Shown here piece by piece: positions 1 to 10,224 of a stretch of DNA of 64,000 nucleotides; position 1 is the stretch's first letter; every line of letters starts with the position of its first letter. The position numbers and the translations under genes are program-made. The DNA is taken from positions 186,001-250,000 of the forward strand of contig JARVLF010000011.1 of assembly GCA_030849465.1 (NCBI GenBank), in the 5' to 3' direction. This DNA is from Moesziomyces globuligerus (lineage: Eukaryota > Basidiomycota > Ustilaginomycetes > Ustilaginales > Ustilaginaceae). Under the pieces are notes generated by a model. That model saw only the letters and a list, made by a program, of their open reading frames with translations. It made no database searches and had not been told where the DNA came from.

Positions 1-397
1 TCTGTTCTGCCGATCCGTTGAACTGTCCCGCCTCGTCCGCCGGCTTACCTTCCTGTGGGGGATCGACGCAGCGGTCAGCAATACCGCGCTTCACGCAGCG
101 GTGGCAGGGCCTCTTCTCTTCGCAAACCAGGTGCGAGCGGCGACAGTAGATGCATGCTTGACGGAGCTTCTTGCGGCGCGGCAAGAGCCCCAGCGCCTCG
201 CCCGCCCCATCGGCCGCTGGTGTTGGAGAAACGCCATTCTCGCTGCGCGTGCCGCTGATCTCGCCAAGCTGCTGGGTGTCGGCGTGCACGTGGGAGCCGG
301 ATGCGCCCGCCGCAGATGGTTTGGAGTCGGGCACAGGGATGTAGTCCTCGAGGAGGTAGTTGGGGAGCACCTTGCGCGAGGCGCGAGTCGAATCCAT
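1..397 (-). CDS. Zn2Cys6 transcription factor, ERT1/AcuK-type, N-terminal fragment
   Basis: This reading frame starts at the ATG at 397-395 and runs open off the left edge, giving 132 residues of the N-terminus. Residues 82-110 form a Gal4-type zinc cluster with spacing C-x2-C-x6-C-x5-C-x2-C-x8-C; its core ACIYCRRSHLVC followed by RPCHRC is typical of the ERT1/RDS2/AcuK group, which activates gluconeogenesis and non-fermentable carbon genes from the nucleus. The basic run RRKK just before it would help DNA binding and nuclear import. The PAS-like region of that family would lie outside the window. A GTAAG at 48-44 could be a 5' splice site, so the last 15 residues read here (from GKPAD on) may be intronic. 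The motif is clear; which paralogue it is cannot be told. Confidence 0.8.
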   Translation of the reverse strand, partial: MDSTRASRKVLPNYLLEDYIPVPDSKPSAAGASGSHVHADTQQLGEISGTRSENGVSPTPAADGAGEALGLLPRRKKLRQACIYCRRSHLVCEEKRPCHRCVKRGIADRCVDPPQEGKPADEAGQFNGSAEQ

Positions 398-1263
398 GGA
401 TCGCCTTCTCTTCGACGCTACGCCGCGTCCGGGCTCTTTGGATGGACCGTATGATTGTCGTGGCTGCCGCCTGGCGGGTGGATGTGCGCTGGACACGGAG
501 CAGCAGCTACCTAGATGGATGTCTCCATGCGGTCCCGTACGATGCTGGAAGACAAGAAGCGGGTCCCTGTACGAGGGATTCGTAGGAGGGTCCGTCTTGG
601 AGTACGCCGTGCGCGGGTCCGAGACTCTGCAGGTTCTTGCTTTGAAGATGGAAGGTTGCTGCAAAGCAAGGTGTGGCGGTCTCGAGTCGAGAGCGTGGGA
701 CTCGGGCCCAACGATGGACTGAGAGGCTCGGCTATGCTCTCTCACGTGCGGGACCGCGCAAGACGAGGGGGAAGCTGGTAAGGATGCGTGTCACGCATGG
801 TTTGGTGTTGGCAAACAATGGCGACTGCTGAACGTGGCTCGGTGCCTTGTTTGCCGGACAGGGCTCTGCGTTGGGAGGTGGTCGAGAAAGTATTGACCGA
901 AAGCTTGCATGCAGGTCGTGCGTCGGGATCGGAACGAAGTTTCGGGATCGGATGCCGCTCACGTAAAACTGGAGTCTAACATACCCAAATTGATTGATCG
1001 ACCACGTGGCCTCGGAACTCTTTCCGACCTGCAAGACCGATTTGCGTAGTGCGATTTCTGACAGGAGGCTCGAAGATGGGTCGACTTAAAAGAGGAAGAG
1101 GCGCTTGACAATCTGTGAGGCTACCAAGAAGGGGCCGCTGGCGTCCTGAGCTCAACCTGCTGCTCTGCGTCTCACGAGCAGTTTTGAGCATTTGCAGCAC
1201 GTCACACGTGTATGGGGGTAACGATGAAGCTATGGATGATGATGCAGTACGAGTGGCGATGGG
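398..1263. other. intergenic: promoter of the Zn2Cys6 gene and 3' flank of BMS1
   Basis: These 866 bases separate the start of the zinc-cluster gene from the stop of BMS1, both on the minus strand. The several overlapping short open frames on both strands show no recognisable motif and no consistent codon bias. I see no RNA gene or repeat. Confidence 0.6.
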
Positions 1264-4200
1264 TCACTTTGCGGTCTTCTGACGCTTTGCGGCGGTCTGG
1301 GCCTTCATGCCCTGAATGCGGTAGATCTCCTTCATCTCTGCCTTTCGTTTCTGAGCGCGGATTTCGGAGTCCTTTTCGTTGAGTTTGACGCGCTGGTCTC
1401 TCTTTTCGAGGTTCTTCTTCTTGCGCTTCTGTTCCTTTTCTCGTTGGACGGTCTTCATCTGCTGGAGGAGGGCGAGGGCTTTTTTCTCGTCTGCTTCGAG
1501 GACGACGGCACGTTTGGCTAGGTAGCCCTGACCTCCCGTGGCGGCCTTCATTTGTTTGGGTTTGCTCTTGAAGGGCAAGTCTGCTTGGAGGGCACGTGGG
1601 ATTCGGAGAGGGTTGAACTTTCGTTCGGCGGTACGTTCCACCGTGCGGTAGGATGAGTTGATGTGGTTGGGAGCTTTGAGTTGACGTTCCTTTCGAACCG
1701 CACCCGTCAACCGCATCCCTTGCCAGGTACGTTGGCTTCCCGAAAGCAACAACGAAGTGACCGGGTTGTAGAACTTTCGTGGTTGGATCGTATACCACGC
1801 CCGCAGGAAGATGATATCGCTCATCAGGATCTTATCCTCAAACGTAGCTCGGAAATGACCCTCCGGCTTGGCCAACGCCTTTTTGACCTGTCCTCGAATC
1901 CCAGAGACCGTCTTGACATGCGCTCCTTCGAACTTGGCCACCTCGAGCGCCGAGGAAAACATGTCCTTGACAAACGCCGTGTTCTTGTAGATCTTGCTCG
2001 GCGTTCCGGTGAGTTTGAGCTTCTTGACGATCTTCTGCGAGCCCGCATCGACATCCAACACCACACCGGTCGCCGAGACTCTGAACGAAGGCGTATTGGT
2101 GGACAAGGTGTTGAAAGCGCAGAAACCCGTGTTGGGAGCCGAGATAGGACCGTAGAACGAAGCAAGACAGTGCATGTGTTCGGGTGTGTACTTGAGCATT
2201 CGATTCCTCGTCCCATCATCGAGCGAGTAGACAGGGATCGACTGAAACCTTCGCCAACCGAGCGAAAAGATGAGCGGATCGTTGGTCTTGAGGATCTTCT
2301 GGTGCCAGCGATGGCGCTTGATGCGGACCTGGATAAAGCCAAAGCTCTCCTCGCTCGCCAGCAAGCCTCCGACGAGCAGGGGGTAGGCGGGGTCGAAGTT
2401 CTCGACGAGCTCGTAGGCGACTTTGCTCAGCTCGATGCGCACATAGGCGCCGGGCGCGTATCCGACCACCTCGTGCCGCACCTCTGCATCCACCGCTTCG
2501 AACTCGGCCTTGTTGAGCGCCGCCTGCGCTGCCAACGCATCCTTCTGCTCGTCGTACCAGTCCTGCTTGGTCTCGGTCTCCGGATCGTCGTACTGCTCGT
2601 CAAAGCGTCGCTTCAGCGCCTCCTTCTTCGCCGCGAGCGCCTTGGCTCGTGCCTCCTCCGCCTCCTCCCCGCCCTCCGCCTCGTCTGCGTCGGCTTCGGA
2701 TCCAGAGTCGGCCGAGCCGGCTTCGTCACCAGTCGGTTCGCCACGCTGGCCGTCCTTGCGCTCCTCGAGATTGTCCGGCTCATCACCCGTGATGAAGAAG
2801 CGTCGGATCGAGTCGAGCACCCGCTCTTCGGCCCAGTGGCTCAGATCCTGCGTCTTGGCCGACGCACGCGCCTGATCCGGCACGTCCTGGTACTCCTCCT
2901 CGAGTTCACCACCCTTGTCGCCGGTGGTCGTGCCATCGGCAGGTCGGAAGAAGTCCTCTTCGTCCTCTTCGGCCATCCGGCGGATGTCGTCCTCGTCGCC
3001 GTCGCCCTGCACGTCGCCCGAGGCGATCTGCTCCGGCGTCTTGTCCGAACCGTAAATCAGACGCGTCAGATCCACCGGCCGGCGGTTCTTGTTGGCCCGC
3101 ACCGTCGCCTCGGCCCGCGCGGCCAGATCACGCTTCCAAGGCGCCACCTCGTCCTCATCCTCATCCTCGTCGTCTTCGCCGTCGGACAGCGCGTCGTCGT
3201 CATCCGAGCCGAGACCCATGTCGGAATCGCTGTCGGCAAAGGGGATGTCCTTGGACGTGGCGCCTTGATCGTCGGCCTCGACCGCCCTGCGCGAGAAGGC
3301 GCGGCGGCTGAAGCCCTCGTCGTCGTCGTCGGCGGCTTCGTCGAGATCCGCATCGCTGTCCGCGTCGTCCTGCTCGTCGTCGTCAATGTCGTCGTCCATG
3401 GGCACATCGTCAAACGCAGCGCGACGAACGCGCTTGCCCTTGGCCGAAGTCGGATAGTCGAACGCATCTCGGTCGTCGTCTTCGGCGGCGTTCGAAGCGA
3501 TGTCGCCCGAACGGAGGCCCGAGGTGTCGGTGTCGAAGAGACGCAGCTCGCTTTGGGCCGCGAGGTTGTCCAGCGTGGTGTGTGCGTCCTGAAGGTCCAT
3601 GACCATCTTCTCGCCTTCGCCTGCGGGCTCGTTGTGGTCAGCGTTCTTGGTGAAGTTGCCGGGGACGTTGATGTAGACGGCGTCCTTGTCGAACATGACG
3701 CCGCCGACGTCGCTCATGGGAGCGTGGATGAGCTTGGCCTTGTCCGAGAGCTTGCGGCGCTTCTCCGAGTCCTGGGTGGGGAGCGGACAGGGATCGTTGA
3801 GCTTCTCAATCGAGGTGATGGAGAGGTCGCCTGCGCCGGGGATGTGCACGCGCTGCGAGGGGCGCAGATGCGTACCGCGCAGGAAGCCATAGACGGTGAT
3901 GGTTCGGTCGGCCTTGGGGTTGGCACGGATGTCTTCTCTCGGCGTGAGGTCCTCCATGCGGTCTGCGAGCACGTAGGGATGGGCGTTCCTGAAGATGAGC
4001 GGACGGAACTTCATGACGCCGATAAAGCGAGAGAGGTTCTGGATCTCGGTATCGGGATACCTTCCGTTGATGATGCCCGAAAGGTAGAAGAGCTTTGCAC
4101 CATCGTAGATCTCGGTCCAGAACCTCTGCTTGAGTCTCTTCTTGGTGGCTTTGAGCGTCTTTGCCTTCTTGATGAGGTCGAGATGGGTGAGCACGCCGAT

Positions 4201-4713
4201 GACCTTTGGGAAGCCATGCGACTGGAGGACGTTGAGGAACTCCATGGTCTCCATCTCGAAGCCGAAGGAGCCGTCGATCATGAGGAGCACGAGGTCGGCG
4301 ACCTTGCCGATGTCGATCATCGAGTTGATGTCGTTGTTGCACTCGATGAAGGTGACTCTGCGCTTCTTGCCAGTGACGACGGTGACGGGACCGTTGATCT
4401 CTGCGAGCGTGTGCTTGGTGTATCTGCGAATGAGCGAGCGCATGAGCGTGGTCTTTCCGACGCCCTCGGGGCCGACGACAGCGACGATGATGGGCGGCGG
4501 CTCGTCAGCAGGGGTACGGTCGGCGAGCGGGACATGGTAACGCTTCTGGTCCTTCTCTGCATTGCGGAGGATCTGCTTCTGGGCTACGTTGAGGTTGGCC
4601 GAGATGAAGGCCTTAGGGTTGAAGCCATTGGTATGCTTGGATTTGGCCTTTTCGGCTTTGCCACCGGTCTTGGCCTTTCGGTGGGCCTTGTTGGCCTGCT
4701 GAGCGTCCGCCAT
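1264..4713 (-). CDS. BMS1: ribosome biogenesis GTPase BMS1
   Basis: Nucleolar GTPase of the small-subunit processome. In yeast Bms1 binds Rcl1 and is needed for early 35S pre-rRNA cleavages and 40S assembly. The 1149-residue product starts at the ATG complementary to 4711-4713 and matches the usual length (yeast about 1180). The P-loop [10 protein letters not shown] lies at residues 81-90, followed by switch and G3 regions and a THLD sequence in the G4 position. A long acidic, Asp/Glu-rich stretch occupies roughly residues 430-700. After it comes the conserved C-terminal Bms1/Tsr1 domain with IRGQVKK and the [17 protein letters not shown] signature, and a Lys/Arg-rich tail suited to rRNA contact. 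No intron is needed. It is divergent from the SREBP gene, with a tRNA gene in the shared interval. The family assignment is secure. Confidence 0.96.
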   Translation of the reverse strand: MADAQQANKAHRKAKTGGKAEKAKSKHTNGFNPKAFISANLNVAQKQILRNAEKDQKRYHVPLADRTPADEPPPIIVAVVGPEGVGKTTLMRSLIRRYTKHTLAEINGPVTVVTGKKRRVTFIECNNDINSMIDIGKVADLVLLMIDGSFGFEMETMEFLNVLQSHGFPKVIGVLTHLDLIKKAKTLKATKKRLKQRFWTEIYDGAKLFYLSGIINGRYPDTEIQNLSRFIGVMKFRPLIFRNAHPYVLADRMEDLTPREDIRANPKADRTITVYGFLRGTHLRPSQRVHIPGAGDLSITSIEKLNDPCPLPTQDSEKRRKLSDKAKLIHAPMSDVGGVMFDKDAVYINVPGNFTKNADHNEPAGEGEKMVMDLQDAHTTLDNLAAQSELRLFDTDTSGLRSGDIASNAAEDDDRDAFDYPTSAKGKRVRRAAFDDVPMDDDIDDDEQDDADSDADLDEAADDDDEGFSRRAFSRRAVEADDQGATSKDIPFADSDSDMGLGSDDDDALSDGEDDEDEDEDEVAPWKRDLAARAEATVRANKNRRPVDLTRLIYGSDKTPEQIASGDVQGDGDEDDIRRMAEEDEEDFFRPADGTTTGDKGGELEEEYQDVPDQARASAKTQDLSHWAEERVLDSIRRFFITGDEPDNLEERKDGQRGEPTGDEAGSADSGSEADADEAEGGEEAEEARAKALAAKKEALKRRFDEQYDDPETETKQDWYDEQKDALAAQAALNKAEFEAVDAEVRHEVVGYAPGAYVRIELSKVAYELVENFDPAYPLLVGGLLASEESFGFIQVRIKRHRWHQKILKTNDPLIFSLGWRRFQSIPVYSLDDGTRNRMLKYTPEHMHCLASFYGPISAPNTGFCAFNTLSTNTPSFRVSATGVVLDVDAGSQKIVKKLKLTGTPSKIYKNTAFVKDMFSSALEVAKFEGAHVKTVSGIRGQVKKALAKPEGHFRATFEDKILMSDIIFLRAWYTIQPRKFYNPVTSLLLSGSQRTWQGMRLTGAVRKERQLKAPNHINSSYRTVERTAERKFNPLRIPRALQADLPFKSKPKQMKAATGGQGYLAKRAVVLEADEKKALALLQQMKTVQREKEQKRKKKNLEKRDQRVKLNEKDSEIRAQKRKAEMKEIYRIQGMKAQTAAKRQKTAK

Positions 4714-4885
4714 GGCTGGCGGTAGGATGCAAAGGAGCCGAGATCACAGCTGCTCTATTCCAGATCCGCAAGCAGCGTGGGCGAGTTTGCAAGCTGCTCG
4801 TGGCCGATCTAGATGCAGAGCAGGTCGTACAGCCGGCCGAAACCCAGGGTGAGAACCAAGGTGGCTGCCGAAAGGTGCGTGTGAG

Positions 4886-4904
4886 TGGTGGTGGTGGTGG
4901 TGGC
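4886..4904. repeat. GGT trinucleotide microsatellite
   Basis: About six tandem TGG units lie in the BMS1 upstream region. It is a simple repeat outside any gene. Confidence 0.8.
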
Positions 4905-5176
4905 GGCAGTCGTCTGTGATGGTATGAGCAGCCAAGCCACAGTATCGTGTGGTGGTGATGACGAACCTGCCGAGGAGTGTGATCCCAATCAAGACTGCTG
5001 CCTGACCTCAAAGTGAACGAATGCAAAGCGAAAGGGTCTTGTTGCTCAGTGCCGCCTGGCCGCGAACTTTTCGAAAAAATTTCGGGCTTGCGGTGGAGCA
5101 TGGGCTTCCACTTCTGCCAAGATTATGTTGGGTTACGTAAGCAGCCAGCATCAACACCAAAAAATGCAAAAAGAAA

Positions 5177-5277
5177 TGCTCCTTACCTGGGTCGAACAGG
5201 TGACCTTTCGAAACCAGCGAACTGGCGAGTAACTGTATACTTCAGTCGAACGCTCGTACCAACTGAGCTAAAGAAGC
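5177..5277 (-). tRNA. tRNA-Phe (GAA) with 27-nt intron
   Basis: The minus strand folds as a full cloverleaf. The acceptor GCTTCTT pairs with AAGGAGC (one T-G wobble) with discriminator A. The D arm is GCTC/GAGC with loop AGTTGGTAC. The anticodon stem is TTCGA/TCGAA, the variable loop AGGTC, and the T arm ACCTG-TTCGACC-CAGGT. The anticodon loop reads C-T-GAA-G, so the anticodon GAA is at 5243-5241 (Phe). The mature length is 74 once a 27-nt intron after position 37 is removed. The intron contains TTC, able to pair with the anticodon, as is usual for fungal tRNA introns. CCA is not encoded. A TTTCTTTTT Pol III terminator follows at about 5168-5176. The acceptor sequence is unlike ordinary fungal tRNA-Phe (GCGGAT-type), so the amino acid charged is less certain than the anticodon. 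Confidence 0.88.
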
Positions 5278-5561
5278 AGGATGCTCAAGCAGTAGAATCA
5301 AGTCAATATATTGGTTAAAGTGTGGGCCGCCTTGACCTTGTCTTCTTCATTCCATCCCCTCGGACTCGAATGCTCAGCAGATCTCTCCCGACTGGAGTTG
5401 ATCAGGAGCCAAGAGCTCGTATGGGCAGTGCTAGCTAGGGATTGTGCGTTGAGCGAGAGGCTTGAGAGCGAGAGAGAGGAGATTGTGGGAGCCCAGCGCA
5501 ATGGCCGCGTGTGACCGAAGTGGCGTGATATTCCCAAAGCCTGGCTGCACGTCGGATTTTG

Positions 5562-5588
5562 GGTTGGCACGGTTGGCACGGTTGGCAC
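5562..5588. repeat. 9-bp tandem repeat, three copies
   Basis: Three copies of the unit GGTTGGCAC stand head to tail about 0.6 kb upstream of the SREBP start codon. No known binding site was recognised in it. Confidence 0.7.
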
Positions 5589-6199
5589 TCACCGACTGAC
5601 TGGCAAGCCAAAGTGACGGCCTCTTTGAGCGTGGACCGGCACAGCCGTGCGGCACAGTCATGGTTCGGAAGAGCCGACCATGCCATTGTTGGGCGTCAAC
5701 GGCTTGAAGCTTGATCGTCTGCAGGTCATGCGCGTGCTGCCGGGTCGGACGATCCGCAAGATGAGCTTGGTTTGCTGCAGGGTTCTGAGCTGATTGCGCG
5801 TCGGAAGGCCGAATTGGGAGGCTGCTCCACACAAAAATCGTACGATGAGCTGCACTTTACGCCGCCTGGCATTGGAGCTCACAGCCACCGGCTTGCGTCC
5901 CTTGCTGTCCACGCCCGTCTCGACCCTCTTCCTACCATCTTCACTTCAAGGCAGTCATCAACCATCCGCTCTCTCGCTCATTCGCTCATTTCGCTCTCTC
6001 GATCTCAATCCGACTCAGCCCACTGCTGTTGCCGAACAGGCTTGAGCACAGTCGCACTTGCCATCCAGCCCATCGTTCATTCCCTAGCCTCAAGCTCAGC
6101 CAAAGCTTCAACTATCGACCCTACCACACCATCACCACTGTACACGCAATCAGAGGAATCCATCACAGCAATCGCACATCCCTCGGCCACACGATCGTT

Positions 6200-9100
6200 A
6201 TGTTTTCGACTCCCATCAGCGACGGCGCGACGGCCTCAGGCAGCCCACGAAAGCACGAGCTGCACCACTACCAGCCTTCCCCATCCCTCGACAGCCGCTC
6301 GCACCTTCTCCAACCACCTCTTCCTCCTCACCACGACACCATGTCCGCCTTCCCGAACCAGCACATGCTTCCCTCCATCGTAGCGTCCAAACACGCCGAC
6401 CTCGCCCTCGAACATCCGCCTGCAGGTCCCTGGTCCACCGACGATTACGACTCCATGATGCGCTCCATCCTCGACGCCACCCTCCCCTCGGACCACTTTG
6501 CCGATCTCGAAGCTCCCCCTTCGCTCGCCTCCTTCTCCGCTTCCTACGCCGGCTCCTTCGTCTCCGGCTCCAGCGACAGCGGCGCCAGCCCTCACAGCAT
6601 CAACGACTTTGTCTATGGCGCTTCCAGCTTCCCCACCCCGCCCGAATCCGACCTCGGCTACAGCGCGCGCAACCCGTCGTTCTCCTTGGCTTCCCACAAC
6701 GCAACCGCCTTCAGTCCCGACGGCAGCCTCGATCTCTCCAATGCGTCCTACGCCCCATCCTACGCTGGCTCCGACACCACCTCCCCCTTTGCGCACAACT
6801 TCGCCCTCCAAGCCTCCTCCTCTACCTCGCCTTTCGGCTTGCAGACCGTACAGCTCCCATCGGCTTCCATGCCCACCAACGCCGCCCAGGCACAACCGTG
6901 GGACCCCAACTTCCTGGCACCTGCTCAGGCCAACAACCTCCACCGACCCTCTCTGTCGCATCCCTTGGCTCCCGAGCCTCAGACTCACGACACCACCGCC
7001 CAAGTCGGCAAGAAGCGTGGCGCCGATGTGCCCGACAGCGAGGTTGCATCTGTCCAGGCACCTTCGGCATCCAACGCCAGGAAGACATCCAAGGCTCCTG
7101 CGCCGCAAGTCGGCGCCGACACAGCCTCTCGCAAGACCAAAAAGGCCAAAGCGACCCCAGCACCCTCCGAGCCGAAATCCACCACCAAGGTGGCACCGGC
7201 GCCGGCCAACCATCTGAGCAGCAAGCTCCCTCACATGGAAGTCGGAAGTAATGCCACTGCGCTCGCCGCCATCGAGAGGCTCAAGGCCAAGCGACTCCAG
7301 GAGAGCCAAGCCGCAGCCCTCGCTGCTACTGCCGCTGCCGCCGCCGCTCAGGACGAATCGCAAGCCACATCCTCAGCTACTGCGGGCGACAAGCAGCAGC
7401 TTGACCCGGCGACCCGGCAGCAGAAGAAGGTAGCTCACAACGCCATCGAACGCAGGTACCGCAACAACATCAACGACCGCATCGCCGCCCTTCGTCGTGC
7501 CGTCCCCGCGCTGCGCGAGATCCGTCCGCGCAAGACACCTTCCGGTCGCCGCAGCCGTAAGGCCCAGCAGGAGGAAGACCTCGTCGACGGTGTGCCCGCC
7601 GCCACCAAGCTCAACAAGGCCACCATCCTCGGCAAGGCCACCGACTACATCAAGTACCTCAAGTCGAGGGAGCTCCGTCTCACCAGCGAGGTCGCCGGCC
7701 TTCGCGAGCTCGTCCGCAGTCTCGAGGGTGGTGAGGAGCTCCTCGAGCTCTGGGAGGCCGAGATGGACAAGGTCGTCGCCGAGCAAGAGGCTTTCGCCGC
7801 TGCCGCCGCCGCCAAGGAAGACGAGGAGGCCGAAGAGGGTAACGGCGGTGTCGACGACGACGACGACGAGGATGAGGTCGATGAAGACGACGACGAAGGC
7901 GAGACCGGCGAAAGCTCGTACGCCAGTGCCTCGCCTTCTTCGCCGCCGTCGGCGAGGAGCCGGACCGGATCGAAAGCTGGTCGTGGCCGCCGCTCCGGCA
8001 TCACCAAGACTCTGTCCTCCGTCGCCTCCTCCCGATACATGCTGGCCACGTTCCTCGGCATCAGCTTCATCGGCTCGGGCGCTGAATTCGCTCTCGATGC
8101 TTCGGCCTCGGACGCATCCGAAGCCGTCGGTCGTCCCACGGCTGGCAGGGTCATGGTGGGCGCCAGTCGTCAGCTGCTCAAAAGGTCCGCCGGTTACGTG
8201 GCCCCGTCCATGTCTATCGCTCAAGATCCCCACGCCTTCGACAGCGTCCCCTCGCATGCCCTTGCCTTTGAGGTGTTGCGCATCGTCTCGTTCGCCTTCT
8301 GCTTCCTCTTCCTCGTTTGGCCGCTCTTCTCTCGTTTCCTCCCCAAGGCGTGGTTGTCGACGTCGTCGTCGTCGCAGCCTTCCGCCAGCTCGAGCGCTCA
8401 GCGTGATGACGAGGCCGAGTCGAGCCGCAAGCTGCGCTTGTCTCTGACCAAGGGCGACATCAGCGTGGCTGCGTTCGATTCGGCCACGCGTACCCACGTC
8501 TCGGCACCTCTATCTGCTCCTTTCGCATTCCCGTCCATTGTCGGATCCACCTTGCGCCTCGTGCTGAGTCGCAACTCCCGCGTCCACAGATTCGTCCCCG
8601 CTCAGCAGATCTCGACCGAGGAGGCTGGTGCGCTCTGTCGCCTGCTCGAGGTCGAGACTCTGTGCGAGGGCAAGGCGCAGGCCTCGTCGCTGCTTCGTCT
8701 GCACACGGCGCTGCGCCTTGCTAACAGCCAGTACCTGTGCGGCGCACTGCACGAGGCTGCTTCGCGAGACCCGGCCTCGGTGAGGCCTAGGATGCTGGCC
8801 ACTCTGGCGCTGGCATTTGCCCGCCTAGGTGACGGCATCAACTCGGCGCAGGACTTTGCCGACTCACTGTGGATCGAAGCGCGCTCGTGTCTGCGTGCGG
8901 CGAGCAGCGACGGCTCGTCGTCGTCTGCGCTGCACAAGGACGAGAGCCTAGCTCAGTCCGACAGCGCCTCGTGGCTCTCGTCGGTGCTGTCGCTCGACCT
9001 GGACACGGCGCTCGACATGCTCGCCTCGGCTGGCACCTCGGCCGACCTGCGCGAGTGCGAGTTTTCGGCGGTGCTCGCCATCGCCGACGCGCACTACTGC

Positions 9101-9847
9101 GCGCGTCTGACGACGGTGTGGAACCGACTGTTGGCGAGTCTGGTGCGTGCCTCGTGTCCGTCGGCGGGCGGCTCGCCGTCGAGGCTCGTGCACGGCTTTG
9201 TCTCGCTGCAGGCCAAGCAGCGGCTCGAGCTGGACGTGGTGCACGATGCCGAGACGCGGCGCGAGCTGCATGCCGAGATCACGATGCTTGCGCGCACGGC
9301 GCCGCCGACGGCGCGCGCGTGGCAGATGGCCCAGGTGACGCTGGCCAGCTGGTCGGCTGTGCTGGGTAACCTCGGCGTCGCACGCCACGTCGCGGCGATC
9401 CTGCGCGAGCAGCCGCTGGCCTCGGGCGGGGCGGGCACGCTGGCGAGTGTGGCGGCGCTGCATGCGTTTGTCGATGCCAAGGACGGTTCGGAGCCTGCGG
9501 TGGTGTCGGCGCCGAGGGACCAGGCAGATGCGCGCGCCATGCTCTTCCTCGCCTGGCTCGGCTTCCTGCGTCTGCTGGCCGCCGAGACCGACGTCGCGCG
9601 CGTCCACGCCGCGACGCTGCGCATCCGCAAGCTCGTCTCGACCGCCGCACCCGTCGCCCCCGCAGGCGACGCTGGCGCCCTCGAGCTCGAGACGGCGCTC
9701 GATGTGGTCACCGACTTGTGCACCGCGCTCGGCCGCGCCATCAACCGCCTCCCGACCGCCGCGGGCGCGTCGGCCTCGTCGCTCAAGTGGCTCGCCGACG
9801 CCTCGGCCAACGTCGACGACGACCGCGACTCGGGCATCGAGCTCTAG
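6200..9847 (+). CDS. SRE1: SREBP-type bHLH transcription factor, membrane-anchored
   Basis: Sterol/oxygen-responsive regulator: a membrane-bound precursor released by proteolysis to activate sterol-synthesis and hypoxia genes. The ATG at 6200 is used, because the open frame upstream lacks another ATG and looks like a CT-rich leader; this gives 1215 residues. A Ser/Pro/Gln-rich activation region fills residues 1-400. The bHLH begins near residue 407 with HNAIERRYRNNINDRI; the Tyr after RR is the SREBP hallmark that allows binding to non-palindromic SRE sites. The loop between helices is long, and a leucine zipper-like helix follows to about 510. An acidic run lies near 550-570. Hydrophobic segments at about 612-630 and 692-713 fit the two membrane spans, with RQLL at 657-660 between them. 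About 500 residues follow as the regulatory C-terminus. It converges with the phosphatase gene downstream. Confidence 0.92.
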   Translation: MFSTPISDGATASGSPRKHELHHYQPSPSLDSRSHLLQPPLPPHHDTMSAFPNQHMLPSIVASKHADLALEHPPAGPWSTDDYDSMMRSILDATLPSDHFADLEAPPSLASFSASYAGSFVSGSSDSGASPHSINDFVYGASSFPTPPESDLGYSARNPSFSLASHNATAFSPDGSLDLSNASYAPSYAGSDTTSPFAHNFALQASSSTSPFGLQTVQLPSASMPTNAAQAQPWDPNFLAPAQANNLHRPSLSHPLAPEPQTHDTTAQVGKKRGADVPDSEVASVQAPSASNARKTSKAPAPQVGADTASRKTKKAKATPAPSEPKSTTKVAPAPANHLSSKLPHMEVGSNATALAAIERLKAKRLQESQAAALAATAAAAAAQDESQATSSATAGDKQQLDPATRQQKKVAHNAIERRYRNNINDRIAALRRAVPALREIRPRKTPSGRRSRKAQQEEDLVDGVPAATKLNKATILGKATDYIKYLKSRELRLTSEVAGLRELVRSLEGGEELLELWEAEMDKVVAEQEAFAAAAAAKEDEEAEEGNGGVDDDDDEDEVDEDDDEGETGESSYASASPSSPPSARSRTGSKAGRGRRSGITKTLSSVASSRYMLATFLGISFIGSGAEFALDASASDASEAVGRPTAGRVMVGASRQLLKRSAGYVAPSMSIAQDPHAFDSVPSHALAFEVLRIVSFAFCFLFLVWPLFSRFLPKAWLSTSSSSQPSASSSAQRDDEAESSRKLRLSLTKGDISVAAFDSATRTHVSAPLSAPFAFPSIVGSTLRLVLSRNSRVHRFVPAQQISTEEAGALCRLLEVETLCEGKAQASSLLRLHTALRLANSQYLCGALHEAASRDPASVRPRMLATLALAFARLGDGINSAQDFADSLWIEARSCLRAASSDGSSSSALHKDESLAQSDSASWLSSVLSLDLDTALDMLASAGTSADLRECEFSAVLAIADAHYCARLTTVWNRLLASLVRASCPSAGGSPSRLVHGFVSLQAKQRLELDVVHDAETRRELHAEITMLARTAPPTARAWQMAQVTLASWSAVLGNLGVARHVAAILREQPLASGGAGTLASVAALHAFVDAKDGSEPAVVSAPRDQADARAMLFLAWLGFLRLLAAETDVARVHAATLRIRKLVSTAAPVAPAGDAGALELETALDVVTDLCTALGRAINRLPTAAGASASSLKWLADASANVDDDRDSGIEL

Positions 9848-10224
9848 CCTCGCTTTCATACCCTCCGTCTTGTTTCGTACACCTGATCGCTGTTTCGGCC
9901 TTGCTAATCGCACTCGATTTCGTTCTCTTGCCATCGAGACGGCACGCGCACAGTCGGGGGCAGACGGAGAAATGTGAGGGCATGGATGGGAATTCTACGG
10001 CATGAGTGGAGTCAGGAGATCATGAATGGAGTCGAAGCGCAAACGAACGTGTGTGGAGTGAAAATGGTTGAAACGAGGCAGGATAGGGGAAGGGGGGGGG
10101 GAAGGTTGAATGGGGGACTGAGGCGAGTTGCTTAGGTTGGATGTACTCGACGGGGAGGCGAGATGGGAAGAGGTGAAGATGGAGGGTGGGGGATGAGGGG
10201 TATAAAGAAAGATGTGGGGAAGGT
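9848..10224. other. convergent 3' flanks of SRE1 and PSR1-like gene
   Basis: These 377 bases lie between two stop codons of convergent genes. A G-run of about ten bases is near 10093, and an AT-richer TATAAAGAAA stretch is at 10201-10210, close to the PSR1-like stop. No gene is seen. Confidence 0.6.

Larger units (their letters stand above)
4714..6199. other. divergent intergenic region BMS1 / SREBP
   Basis: This 1.5 kb region holds the promoters of BMS1 (leftward) and of the SREBP gene (rightward), with a minus-strand tRNA gene in between. A GGT triplet run lies at 4886-4904 and a 9-base tandem repeat at 5562-5588. From about 5930 to 6010 the plus strand is CT-rich, as is usual for smut 5' leaders. 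No protein gene is supported here. Confidence 0.6.

Noticed and set aside
1663..4725. 1020-codon open frame on the plus strand over the whole of BMS1
   Set aside because: It is the exact antisense of a conserved GTPase. GC-rich third positions keep the opposite frame open; the translation has no domain and is Leu/Val/Arg/Glu repetitive.
6029..6199. upstream extension of the SREBP frame
   Set aside because: It has no ATG before 6200, starts only at TTG, and its composition is that of a CT-rich leader.
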